A stretch of DNA of 8,328 nucleotides from an uncultured bacterium. GTDB taxonomy: Bacteria; Bacteroidota; Bacteroidia; Sphingobacteriales; Sphingobacteriaceae. Location of the stretch: NCBI GenBank assembly GCA_903958995.1, contig CAJBVG010000313.1, positions 1 to 8,328 on the forward strand. Reading direction: 5' to 3'. Below the pieces are notes generated by a model, which saw only the letters and a program-made list of their open reading frames with translations, was not told the DNA's origin and did no database searches. How positions within the stretch are numbered: position 1 is the stretch's first letter; each line of letters opens with the position of its first letter. Made by a program: the position numbers and the translations under genes. Below, piece after piece: positions 1-7,179 of this stretch.

Positions 1-860
1 AAAGCATCTACACGCATAGCGCCAAAGAAATGACCAATACCTTCACCAACCGGATTAGGGTCGGGTTCTAAGAAGGCTACAAAAGGAGGCACCCATGGTC
101 CGAAGTTTGCACCAGAAAGAACAGCCGATAAAATATCAACAGTAGCACTTAATCCGAAACCTTTATGACTTCCATGTTCTCTATCACTACCCAATGGAAG
201 CAAAGAGCCACCTTGTTTCAATGCATTGGCATCTATAGTTTCAGAACCAGTGTTGGTTTGTACCCAACCACTTGGTAAATCTTTACCTAAACGTTGAGCA
301 ATTTCTAACTTTCCATTGGCAGCAGTAGATGTTGCCATATCAACAATTACAGGATTATATTTTTTTGCAGGGAAAACAAAACACATTGGGTTTGTACCGA
401 GCATACGTTCTTTCGAGAAGGTAGGAGCTACTAGCGGACTAGCATTCGTCATAGCAATACCGATCATGTCTTCTTCTAAAGCCATCATTGCATGGTAGGC
501 TGCAATTCCGAAGTGATTAGAGTTCTTTACAGACACCCAGCCGCTTCCGGTTGCCTTTGCCTTATCTATTGCAATTTGCATGGCGTACGGGCCTGCAATT
601 AGGCCTAAACCAGCATCTCCATCAACTGTTGCAGTACTTAATGTTTCTCTTACTATTTTAGGTTGTGCGGTAGCATTAATTCTATTCTTTTCCCATAAAC
701 GAACATAACCGCTAAGGCGTGCTAATCCATGAGAATCGATACCACGCAAATCGGCTAGAAGTAAAACGTTAGTTGCTAATTGGGCATCCTTTTCAGGCAC
801 ACCCATTTTTATGAATATTGAATAGCAAAACTGCTCGAGTTGTTCTTTAGAGAAAATCAT
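1..860 (-). CDS. Ldh_2 family NAD(P)-dependent oxidoreductase (malate/L-lactate dehydrogenase-like), C-terminus off the window
   Basis: Partial gene, open through the left edge: 286 codons are visible of a family usually about 350 residues long. The product belongs to the Ldh_2 (malate/L-lactate/ureidoglycolate dehydrogenase) fold, which oxidises 2-hydroxy acids with NAD(P) and is unrelated to classical lactate dehydrogenases. Family landmarks are DSHG (42-45, His44), SNHFG with His116 in the position of the family's catalytic histidine, DMATS (174-178) followed by a GK pair, LLPLG, HKGFGL with Lys233, and GHFF near the break. No signal peptide or membrane segment is seen, so it should be cytoplasmic. 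The ATG at 860 is chosen because a -7 box (TATCTTTG) ends four bases before it, leaving no room for an upstream start. It follows the terminator of the secreted-protein gene and so is probably transcribed separately. The true substrate (malate, lactate, sulfolactate, ureidoglycolate or another) cannot be told. Confidence 0.9.
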   Translation of the reverse strand, partial: MIFSKEQLEQFCYSIFIKMGVPEKDAQLATNVLLLADLRGIDSHGLARLSGYVRLWEKNRINATAQPKIVRETLSTATVDGDAGLGLIAGPYAMQIAIDKAKATGSGWVSVKNSNHFGIAAYHAMMALEEDMIGIAMTNASPLVAPTFSKERMLGTNPMCFVFPAKKYNPVIVDMATSTAANGKLEIAQRLGKDLPSGWVQTNTGSETIDANALKQGGSLLPLGSDREHGSHKGFGLSATVDILSAVLSGANFGPWVPPFVAFLEPDPNPVGEGIGHFFGAMRVDA

Positions 861-864
861 AGTG

Positions 865-893
865 CAAAGATAATTTAAAATTTGAGGCACAAA
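865..893 (-). promoter_or_regulatory. Promoter of the Ldh_2 gene (TTTG-N17-TATCTTTG)
   Basis: Read on the minus strand, TTTG at 893-890 is followed after 17 bases by TATCTTTG at 872-865. This fits the Bacteroidota housekeeping promoter (TTG/TTTG about -33, TAnnTTTG about -7). The -7 box ends only four bases before the ATG, so transcription should start at or next to the start codon and give a leaderless mRNA. The -33 box lies in the T-tract of the preceding terminator. Confidence 0.6.
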
Positions 894-922
894 AAAAGCC
901 CCCCGAAATCGGAGGGCTTTTT
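891..922 (-). terminator. Rho-independent terminator of the secreted Asp-box protein gene
   Basis: On the minus strand an 8-bp stem (GCCCTCCG with CGGGGGGC, one T-G wobble) encloses an ATTT loop and is followed by seven Ts. Five flanking A-T pairs can extend the stem. On the plus strand the wobble becomes a C-A mismatch, so the minus strand is the better terminator. It starts 33 bases after the stop codon of the gene at 956-2812. Confidence 0.88.
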
Positions 923-955
923 AATAATATTTAATCTGCTATTTTCTAAGCGAAA

Positions 956-2812
956 TTATTTAACCATAATTTTCTCAGTAGCTGATTGACCATTGCTAGT
1001 TAATACAACTGAGTATAAACCTGCAGATAAGTCAGCAACATTCATAGCCACTTTGTTTGAACCAGCAGTTAATTCAACTGACATAGTACGAACTGTTTGA
1101 CCTAACATGTTTACTAATTTAACTTCAGCTTTAGAAGCGTTGTTCATAGTAATGTTTAAGTTAGCAAAATCTGAAGTAGGGTTTGGATAAGCTACGATAG
1201 AAGCGTCTAATTTTTTAGTGTTATTTACACCAACACCAGACCAATTCCAACCAGAAATATCAACAGCATCATAGATGATGTCAGCTACAGATGATGCGTG
1301 AGCACCTTGAACTGCGTTTCCTGGATCGAAATCTTGTTGCCATTGCATGTGAACTTTACCATCAGCACCAATTTGAGCTGGAACAGTAACGAACATGTTT
1401 TCTTGATTAGCAGTTTGTGAAACGTTCACAATGTCAAACCAATTTGCACCATGGTCAGCAGTACCTGTGATGTAGATATTTCTAAAGTCAACACCAACAT
1501 CGTTAGTATCTTCTTCAGCAACTGCGCAATAAGTTAATGTAATACCATTAGCCCAAGCTGTACCAGTAGCACCAACAGATAACATTGGGTTCAATGTGAA
1601 ACCAGAGTTACCGTAACGTACTAATGTAGCACCAGTAAAGTCAGAACCTGAATCAAATGTACCATTAGCATTTAAGTCTAATAAAGTAGGCACTTGAATC
1701 AAAGTAGTGTCAGTATCATTCCAGTAGTTAATATAGTCAGAAGTTGCAGTTAAGAATACACTTAAACCAGCACCATCAGGATCTAATACTAATAAATCAC
1801 AGAATGCAACGTGAACAGCACCATTGTTATCAACAACTACTGAACCGTTTGAAGTAACACCTAATAATGTATCAGCAACAGTGTCACCGTTAGCATCAGT
1901 AATACCACCTACGTATTTAGCGATAGGGAACTCACGGATGATTTTTTTAGTCCAAGTTGCACCAGCGTCAGTAGATTTCATTAAAACTACGTCTTCTGTT
2001 GTTCCTAAGATTAAAATAGCAACAGTACTTCCGTTAGCGTCGATTGCATATGAATCACCACCAACATCACCAGCGTGATGTAATGAATCGTAACCAGCAG
2101 CAACACCGAAAGCAGCAGAAACTGTATCGAAGTTAGCACCACCATCAGTAGATTTACCGTAGTAAACTGGAGCTAAGAAACCAGTTTCAGTATCACCAGC
2201 AGAAGTACCAATGATAGCGTGAATTGTGTTTCCTACTGAAGCTGTTCTAGGCCAAGTTAAGCCACCGAATTCACCTGCAGTACGAGTAGCGCCAAATGCA
2301 GTACCAACACCTGTGTTAGTAGTTACACCGTTAACGTGACAAACAACAACTTCACCACCTGTTACAGCAGATAAGTTACCCCATCCAACACGTTTGCTTT
2401 CTAATTTTGCAGTTGGAGCAGCACCCCAAGTAGTACCATCGAAACTGTTGTAACGAGTTCCACGATCTGTCCAAGAAGAAGCTTCGCTTGATCCAGTCCA
2501 TACTGTAGAGATTTTACCGTTAGGGTAAGCAATAATACGACGTGGCATAGCAGCATTTGATTGTAAATCGTAAGTAGTATTACCAACGATCGTAGCTGTA
2601 GCCGATCTTTTAACTGTTTTTGAAGTGTTTCTTACAGTAGCAGGAGCTTGAGCAAGATTTACAACTGGAACTTCTTGTCCAGCCTCAATCTTTAAAAATT
2701 TGCTCGCCTGCGCGCTGTTACGGATTTCCAGTCGTGAAGCCGACTGACCGTTCACTAAAAACGGTACCGTGCACAATAGTGCCATTAATTTTAATGTAGA
2801 TACTTTTTTCAT
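956..2812 (-). CDS. Secreted Asp-box (BNR-like) protein with T9SS type A C-terminal sorting domain
   Basis: A 618-residue exported protein of unknown function. Residues 1-22 form a signal peptide (MKK, hydrophobic LMALLCTVPFLV), with likely cleavage before Gln23. The central part is beta-rich with three Asp-box-like motifs: STDGGANF (221-228), STDAGATW (280-287) and TADHGANW (451-458), as found in sialidase-like beta-propellers. Two Asp/Asn-rich stretches, DANGDTVAD (307-315) and around DLNANGTFD (379-387), resemble calcium-binding loops. The last 85 residues (about 534-618) are a type A sorting domain: YPNPTSD (542-548), VKLVNMLGQ, LSAGLYSV and final KIMVK. This tail directs export across the outer membrane by T9SS and is then normally removed, with the protein released or anchored to surface lipopolysaccharide. 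I see no clear sialidase catalytic set, so an enzymatic role is not claimed. It has its own leader and terminator and looks monocistronic. Codons appear restricted (many GTA, GCA/GCT, ACT, AAC, GGT), hinting at high expression. Confidence 0.88.
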   Translation of the reverse strand: MKKVSTLKLMALLCTVPFLVNGQSASRLEIRNSAQASKFLKIEAGQEVPVVNLAQAPATVRNTSKTVKRSATATIVGNTTYDLQSNAAMPRRIIAYPNGKISTVWTGSSEASSWTDRGTRYNSFDGTTWGAAPTAKLESKRVGWGNLSAVTGGEVVVCHVNGVTTNTGVGTAFGATRTAGEFGGLTWPRTASVGNTIHAIIGTSAGDTETGFLAPVYYGKSTDGGANFDTVSAAFGVAAGYDSLHHAGDVGGDSYAIDANGSTVAILILGTTEDVVLMKSTDAGATWTKKIIREFPIAKYVGGITDANGDTVADTLLGVTSNGSVVVDNNGAVHVAFCDLLVLDPDGAGLSVFLTATSDYINYWNDTDTTLIQVPTLLDLNANGTFDSGSDFTGATLVRYGNSGFTLNPMLSVGATGTAWANGITLTYCAVAEEDTNDVGVDFRNIYITGTADHGANWFDIVNVSQTANQENMFVTVPAQIGADGKVHMQWQQDFDPGNAVQGAHASSVADIIYDAVDISGWNWSGVGVNNTKKLDASIVAYPNPTSDFANLNITMNNASKAEVKLVNMLGQTVRTMSVELTAGSNKVAMNVADLSAGLYSVVLTSNGQSATEKIMVK

Positions 2813-2817
2813 AATTG

Positions 2818-2831
2818 AACTATTAATAGTT
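2818..2831. repeat. Perfect 14-bp palindrome in the 5' leader of the secreted-protein gene
   Basis: AACTATTAATAGTT reads identically on both strands. It lies between the candidate -7 box and the start codon, five bases upstream of the ATG at 2812. It could be an operator for a dimeric regulator or a weak leader hairpin, but in such AT-rich DNA it may also be chance. Confidence 0.45.
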
Positions 2832-2851
2832 TGTTAAAAATTTGTTTAAAT

Positions 2852-2859
2852 CAAACTTA
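2852..2859 (-). promoter_or_regulatory. Candidate -7 box (TAAGTTTG) for the secreted-protein gene
   Basis: TAAGTTTG on the minus strand matches the Bacteroidota TAnnTTTG consensus at all fixed positions and would give a leader of roughly 35-40 bases. The nearest upstream TTG (2876-2874) is only 14 bases away, shorter than usual, so the -33 element is unclear. The surrounding spacer (2813-3010) is very AT-rich and holds no ORF of note. Confidence 0.45.
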
Positions 2860-3010
2860 ATAATAAAAAACATCAATAAAAAGCTTTTTTTATTAAAAAA
2901 ATGCATTAAATCATTGTTTTTGACGATTTTTTTGAGTTTAAACGTTAATTGGTTGATGTAAAATCTTTAAGTAAGTAAAATTTAAGAAGCCCCCTTTCTG
3001 TTTCTATTCT

Positions 3011-4606
3011 TTAAAAAGCGATAGTTTTTATGTGTTTTGCAAAAGCTTCAGTATTATTTAAGAGCACTTGCATACCCTCTGTACCACAATTTGCATACCA
3101 TAAACTAAAGTTTTCTGCTCGCTCTTGTAATTTCCCTCCTGGGAAGTATTTTGATTTCAGATCTGAAATTTGATTTAATGAACTTTTATATTTTCTTTTT
3201 TCCGCTTTCCAAATTTTAAGTTCAATGCGTTCCATCATTCTTAAAATTCTTTTTTCGGTTCCGTGTAAACTGTATTTTAAATTATCATCAACACGTATTG
3301 CTTTTTGTTTCATCTGTTCGATGTAGTTTTTCAATAATAGTTCTTCTTCTACTAAATTTATTTTTTCAGTTTGATGTTTCTCTACATATTCTTTTTCTAA
3401 TTGTAAAATGCTTTTGAAAAAATCATTAATAGAAAATCCAAGCGCATTCCATTTCTCTACATCATGCTGATCAGTAATCATGAAATTATTTCTCCACGCT
3501 AAAATTGGATAAGGAATATTATAATTTTCGAACACCAATTTTAATTGTAACCAATAAGCTATTTCGCCCGGGCCGCCTATATAGCATAGGTTTGGTAAGA
3601 TTGATTCTTGGTATACGGGGCGTAGTACTACGTTCGGACTAAAACGCTCAGGTTGATTATCGATTTCTGATTTTAATTCTTGAGATGTAAATGAATAACT
3701 TCCTTCAGAAGTTTTGAATGTATCTCCATCTGAAATGATACGTTCTCTAAATCCATCTAAAATATAAAACATATTAATTTCACGAGGAAATAATTGTGAT
3801 GGATAATTTAATTTTTCTAATGTATTAGTTTGTGAAGTGCAAGCCTCAAAACTTTTTTGTTGAAATAATTCTTTTTCAATTATAGGTGACCATGATTTTT
3901 TCAATTCAATATCATCTGCATCTACAATTACAAGTCCTTCGTTTTTGAAAAGCAGGTCTACTAAAATACGAGTTGATTCAGCTAAACTATTTTCTTTTTT
4001 ATAAGCAATTTTTAACATGGAAATTAATTCACTTGCATAAGTTCTTCCTTTTAAAAAATGTTCAAGTGATGTAATAAGCGATTCGATACTGTCTACTTTT
4101 AATCGTCCAGTTGGCCCTGTTGCATCGAGCTTCCATTCGAATTGGTGTGAGCCTAGTTGAATATGATTGATTTCAGCAAAGTCGTGGTCTTCTGATGCCA
4201 TCCAGAATACTGGTACAAAATTATATTCAGGGTTTTTTAGCTTCGCTTCTTTTGCCATCGAAATGGCAGTCATTATTTTAAATATAAAATACCACTCACC
4301 AGTAAAAATAGACAACTGGTGTCCAGTAGTAATGGTAAACGTATTCTCTTGTTTTAGTAGTTCTATATTTTGATGTACTGCTGCAGTTGTATCAATATGT
4401 TGGTATTGAACTTTTAGGCGCTCCACTAATAACTCACGCTGTGCCGCACTAAAAGCTTTTTTCTGTTGGATAGCATTAGGGATTGACTGAATAGCGGGTG
4501 AGTGAGCATAAAATGGTCGTAGATCTGCATCCTCAGCTACATAATCAAGAAAGAGTTTACTAAATGAATTTGATTGTTCGTAGTTTGTACAATAAGCGTT
4601 ATCCAT
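3011..4606 (-). CDS. bshC: Bacillithiol biosynthesis cysteine-adding enzyme BshC
   Basis: A 531-residue cytoplasmic enzyme at the family's usual length of about 530-540. BshC performs the last step of bacillithiol synthesis, adding cysteine to glucosaminyl-malate made by BshA and BshB; neither of those is in this window. Family landmarks are TTGHQ followed by a glycine/aromatic stretch (93-110), EDHDFAEIN (139-147), NVVLRPVYQ (325-333), GGPGEIAYW (344-352), a Lys/Glu-rich helical coiled-coil stretch (about 400-480) and FPGGKLQER (488-496). The ATG at 4606 is preferred over an in-frame TTG at 4612, because that TTG is part of the TATATTTG -7 box. The gene lies 58 bases downstream of rimO on the same strand with no hairpin between, so read-through and its own promoter are both possible. 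Bacillithiol is the low-molecular-weight thiol of Firmicutes and many Bacteroidota, used in redox buffering, metal handling and detoxification of electrophiles. Confidence 0.93.
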   Translation of the reverse strand: MDNAYCTNYEQSNSFSKLFLDYVAEDADLRPFYAHSPAIQSIPNAIQQKKAFSAAQRELLVERLKVQYQHIDTTAAVHQNIELLKQENTFTITTGHQLSIFTGEWYFIFKIMTAISMAKEAKLKNPEYNFVPVFWMASEDHDFAEINHIQLGSHQFEWKLDATGPTGRLKVDSIESLITSLEHFLKGRTYASELISMLKIAYKKENSLAESTRILVDLLFKNEGLVIVDADDIELKKSWSPIIEKELFQQKSFEACTSQTNTLEKLNYPSQLFPREINMFYILDGFRERIISDGDTFKTSEGSYSFTSQELKSEIDNQPERFSPNVVLRPVYQESILPNLCYIGGPGEIAYWLQLKLVFENYNIPYPILAWRNNFMITDQHDVEKWNALGFSINDFFKSILQLEKEYVEKHQTEKINLVEEELLLKNYIEQMKQKAIRVDDNLKYSLHGTEKRILRMMERIELKIWKAEKRKYKSSLNQISDLKSKYFPGGKLQERAENFSLWYANCGTEGMQVLLNNTEAFAKHIKTIAF

Positions 4607-4609
4607 AAT

Positions 4610-4617
4610 CAAATATA
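4610..4617 (-). promoter_or_regulatory. Candidate -7 box (TATATTTG) directly before bshC
   Basis: TATATTTG on the minus strand is a full match to TAnnTTTG and ends three bases before the bshC ATG, implying a leaderless or nearly leaderless transcript. No convincing TTG/TTTG -33 element is seen 17-23 bases upstream, so the promoter may be weak or need an activator. Confidence 0.4.
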
Positions 4618-4664
4618 AAATTTAATTAGATAACCTATAAAACTAAGAAAAGTTCAGACGAGAA

Positions 4665-5975
4665 TTAACCTATTTTCTTTGCGTATAGATCGAATTCCTC
4701 TGCTGATTCAATTTCTACTTGAACAAAATCACCTATACGTAAATATTCATCTTTAGCTGTAATCAATACTTCATTGTCCACCTCTGGGGAATCGAATTCT
4801 GTTCTACCAATGAAATGGTCTTTTTCGATACGGTCTACGAGTACTTTATATTGCTTGCCAATTTTAGCTTGGTTAAGTTCTAAAGAAATATCTTGTTGTA
4901 CAGCCATGATTTGGTCAGCACGCTCTTGCTTTTCTGCATCAGGGATATTATCAACTAATGAATAGGCATGCGTGTTTTCCTCGTGGGAGTAAGTAAATAC
5001 ACCTAAACGATCGAAACGCATTTCTTCAACAAATTTCAAAACTTCTTCAACATCTTTTTCTGTTTCGCCAGGATATCCTGCAATTAAGGTAGTTCTTAAA
5101 GCGATATCAGGAACTTTTGCACGAATATCATTTACTAATTCAATTGTTCTTCGTTTTGTAATTCCTCGTCTCATCGACTTCAACATATTATCCGTGATGT
5201 GCTGTAAAGGCATATCCAAATACTTACATACGTTTGATCGTTCGTTCATCACATCTAAAACATCCATTGGGAATTGAGAAGGGTAGGCATATTGCATACG
5301 GATCCATTCAATACCTTCAATGTCTGAAAGGTGTTTAAGCAAATCACCTAATTTGCGGTCATTGTATATATCAAGTCCGTAATAAGTAAGATCTTGAGCA
5401 ATAAGAATTAGTTCTTTTGTCCCGTTCTTCGCTAAGTGTTTTGCTTCTTTTACTAAGTCCTCTATTGTTTTAGAAACATGTCCACCACGCATAATTGGAA
5501 TAGCACAAAACGAGCAAGGACGATTACAACCTTCAGCGATTTTGAAATAGGCGTAATGAGATGGGGTAGTAATTAAACGCTCACCAATAAGCTCGTGTTT
5601 ATAATCTGCGCCAACTGTTTTTAGAATTCTCACTAAATCATTTGTTCCGAAATAGGCATCCACATTTGGAATTTCTTTTTCTAAATCACTTTTATATCGT
5701 TGAGATAGGCATCCGGTAACATATACTTTTTCGATATCACCTTTTTCTTTAAGCTCAACATATTTAAGAATAGTATCGATTGATTCTTGTTTTGCATTAT
5801 CAATAAAACCACAGGTATTGATGATTACAGTTCCGAAATCTAGTTTTTCAGATTCGTGACTAACATCAATCTTATTACCACGTAATTGACCCATTAATAC
5901 TTCAGAATCGACAATATTTTTTGAGCAACCTAGTGTTACAATATTTATTTTGGCTTTATTCCCTTTGGTTTTCAT
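4665..5975 (-). CDS. rimO: Ribosomal protein S12 methylthiotransferase RimO
   Basis: A 436-residue radical SAM enzyme of full family length. RimO adds a beta-methylthio group to a conserved aspartate of ribosomal protein S12, using two 4Fe-4S clusters. The N-terminal UPF0004 domain (about 10-125) holds the three cluster cysteines Cys17, Cys55 and Cys89. The radical SAM motif is CNRPCSFC with Cys150, Cys154 and Cys157. LIAQDLTYYG (191-200), YLDMPLQH (252-259) and IAGYPGET (298-305) line the barrel. The TRAM domain spans about 372-436. GRTEFDSPEVD (390-400) in the TRAM domain is typical of RimO rather than MiaB. The start codon lies one base after the ftsY stop codon, so the two are almost certainly co-transcribed and perhaps translationally coupled. 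Sitting downstream of ribosomal protein genes fits its role in ribosome modification. Confidence 0.96.
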   Translation of the reverse strand: MKTKGNKAKINIVTLGCSKNIVDSEVLMGQLRGNKIDVSHESEKLDFGTVIINTCGFIDNAKQESIDTILKYVELKEKGDIEKVYVTGCLSQRYKSDLEKEIPNVDAYFGTNDLVRILKTVGADYKHELIGERLITTPSHYAYFKIAEGCNRPCSFCAIPIMRGGHVSKTIEDLVKEAKHLAKNGTKELILIAQDLTYYGLDIYNDRKLGDLLKHLSDIEGIEWIRMQYAYPSQFPMDVLDVMNERSNVCKYLDMPLQHITDNMLKSMRRGITKRRTIELVNDIRAKVPDIALRTTLIAGYPGETEKDVEEVLKFVEEMRFDRLGVFTYSHEENTHAYSLVDNIPDAEKQERADQIMAVQQDISLELNQAKIGKQYKVLVDRIEKDHFIGRTEFDSPEVDNEVLITAKDEYLRIGDFVQVEIESAEEFDLYAKKIG

Positions 5976-5976
5976 A

Positions 5977-6939
5977 TTATGATTGGCTTCCGAAAAGTGA
6001 TTCTACGAAACTAGTTTTGTTAAATAATTGAATATCATCCATACCTTCTCCAACACCAATGTATTTTACTGGCACTTTAAATTGGTCAGATATACCGATG
6101 ACTACACCACCTTTTGCAGTTCCATCTAATTTGGTTAATGCTAAAGCATTCACTTCGGTAGCGGCAGTAAATTGTTTTGTTTGTTCAATAGCGTTTTGCC
6201 CTGTAGAGGCATCGAGTACTAATAATACTTCATGTGGTGCATCAGGAATTAACTTTTGCATCACTTGTTTAATTTTACTTAATTCATTCATTAAGCCAAT
6301 TTTATTATGTAATCGGCCTGCAGTATCAATAATGCAGATATCTTCTTGATTAGCGATAGCAGATTTTAAGGTATCGAATGCAACGGCAGCAGGATCGGCT
6401 CCCATTTTTTGAGAAACTACACGAACGCCTACACGTTCGCCCCAAATGTGCAATTGCTCTACAGCAGCAGCACGAAAGGTATCGGCAGCACCAAGAACTA
6501 CTTTTTTCCCAGCTTTATTAAATTGGTTCGCTAATTTGCCAATGGTAGTTGTTTTACCCACTCCGTTTACTCCAACAACCATAATTACATAAGGCTTTTG
6601 TTGGTCGGGTAACTCAAAATGTTCGAAATCTTTTGTTTGATTTTCAGATAGGAGAGCAGCAATTTCTTGTTTAAGTATAGAATTAAGCTCATTGGTGTTC
6701 ACGAATTTGTCTTTCGCTACTCGCTTTTCTATTCTTTCAATGATTTTAAGAGTGGTTTCTACACCAACATCTGCAGATACGAGGATTTCTTCGAGGTTAT
6801 CTAGCACCTCTGCATCAACTTCGGATTTCCCAACGATGGCACGGGCAAGTTTACCAATTACGCTCTCTTTGGTCTTTTCTAGACTTTTATCGAGTGTTTC
6901 TTCTTTCTTTTTTGATGAAAAAAAATCAAATAATCCCAT
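5977..6939 (-). CDS. ftsY: Signal recognition particle receptor FtsY
   Basis: A 320-residue SRP GTPase that docks the SRP-ribosome complex at the inner membrane and delivers nascent membrane proteins to the Sec translocon. Domains in order are a very short lysine/glutamate-rich N-terminus with an amphipathic MGLFDFFS start, the helical N domain (about 20-100) and the GTPase G domain (about 115-315). GTP-binding motifs are GVNGVGKTT (123-131), DTFRAAA (153-159), DTAGR (205-209), TKLD (269-272) and GVGE (295-298). The long acidic A domain of enterobacterial FtsY is missing, which is common in other phyla, so membrane contact probably relies on the N-terminal helix. The gene follows the DUF4295 gene after a U-tract hairpin and precedes rimO by one base. 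No clear promoter is visible in the 64-base gap upstream, so it may depend on read-through. Confidence 0.97.
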   Translation of the reverse strand: MGLFDFFSSKKKEETLDKSLEKTKESVIGKLARAIVGKSEVDAEVLDNLEEILVSADVGVETTLKIIERIEKRVAKDKFVNTNELNSILKQEIAALLSENQTKDFEHFELPDQQKPYVIMVVGVNGVGKTTTIGKLANQFNKAGKKVVLGAADTFRAAAVEQLHIWGERVGVRVVSQKMGADPAAVAFDTLKSAIANQEDICIIDTAGRLHNKIGLMNELSKIKQVMQKLIPDAPHEVLLVLDASTGQNAIEQTKQFTAATEVNALALTKLDGTAKGGVVIGISDQFKVPVKYIGVGEGMDDIQLFNKTSFVESLFGSQS

Positions 6940-6951
6940 TTTCCTATGAAT

Positions 6952-6981
6952 AAAAAAAGCTCCTTTCGGTTGAAAGAAGCT
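6952..6981 (-). terminator. Hairpin terminator or attenuator between the ribosomal protein genes and ftsY
   Basis: On the minus strand a 10-bp stem (AGCTTCTTTC with GAAAGGAGCT, one T-G wobble) encloses an AACC loop and is followed by a run of Ts (7 including the closing base). On the plus strand the wobble becomes C-A, so the minus orientation is favoured. It lies 22 bases after the DUF4295 stop codon and ends 12 bases before the ftsY ATG, so it can stop most ribosomal-gene transcripts while letting some read into ftsY. Confidence 0.82.
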
Positions 6982-7003
6982 CTTATATGATAAAAGGATA
7001 CAA

Positions 7004-7159
7004 TTATTTGTTACCTTTTAATATGTCTTTTACGTGGTCGTTATGAACAACAATTTCTTTAAAAGAATAAGCGCCTTTAGGTGATTTCACCATAGTGATC
7101 ACTTTAGAGTATTCTTTACCAGTACCAGTTTTTAACGTTGCAACTACTTTCTTTGCCAT
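7004..7159 (-). CDS. DUF4295 family small protein
   Basis: A 51-residue basic protein beginning MAKKVVATLKTGTGKEYSKV and ending DILKGNK, followed by TAA. It matches my memory of DUF4295, a Bacteroidota-restricted family of about 50 residues regularly encoded just after rpmG. It has no cysteine, signal peptide or membrane segment. The MAKK start, high lysine content and position 20 bases after rpmG suggest a ribosome-associated or RNA-binding protein, but the function is not established. It is the last gene before the terminator at 6952-6981. The ATG at 7159 is the only plausible start, giving the same spacing as the other genes of the cluster. The reading frame and family pattern are clear; only the role is inferred. 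Confidence 0.88.
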   Translation of the reverse strand: MAKKVVATLKTGTGKEYSKVITMVKSPKGAYSFKEIVVHNDHVKDILKGNK

Positions 7160-7179
7160 TTTCTGTCAGGATTGTATGA

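Noticed and set aside
316..498. Plus-strand open frame of 60 codons inside the Ldh_2 gene
   Set aside because: It is antisense to a clearly conserved coding sequence and resembles no family.
1824..2078. Plus-strand open frame of 84 codons inside the secreted-protein gene
   Set aside because: It is the antisense shadow of a gene with strong codon bias, with no independent start signals.
2878..3010. Possible terminator for bshC (the AAAAAGCTTTTT palindrome, or the GGGGG-containing AGAA/TTCT pair just after the stop)
   Set aside because: The first is only an A/T run around AGCT and the second has four pairs with a mismatched interior; neither is a convincing hairpin.
6692..6949. Plus-strand open frame of 85 codons opposite the ftsY start
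   Set aside because: It is antisense to ftsY, with low-complexity serine-rich content typical of a shadow frame.
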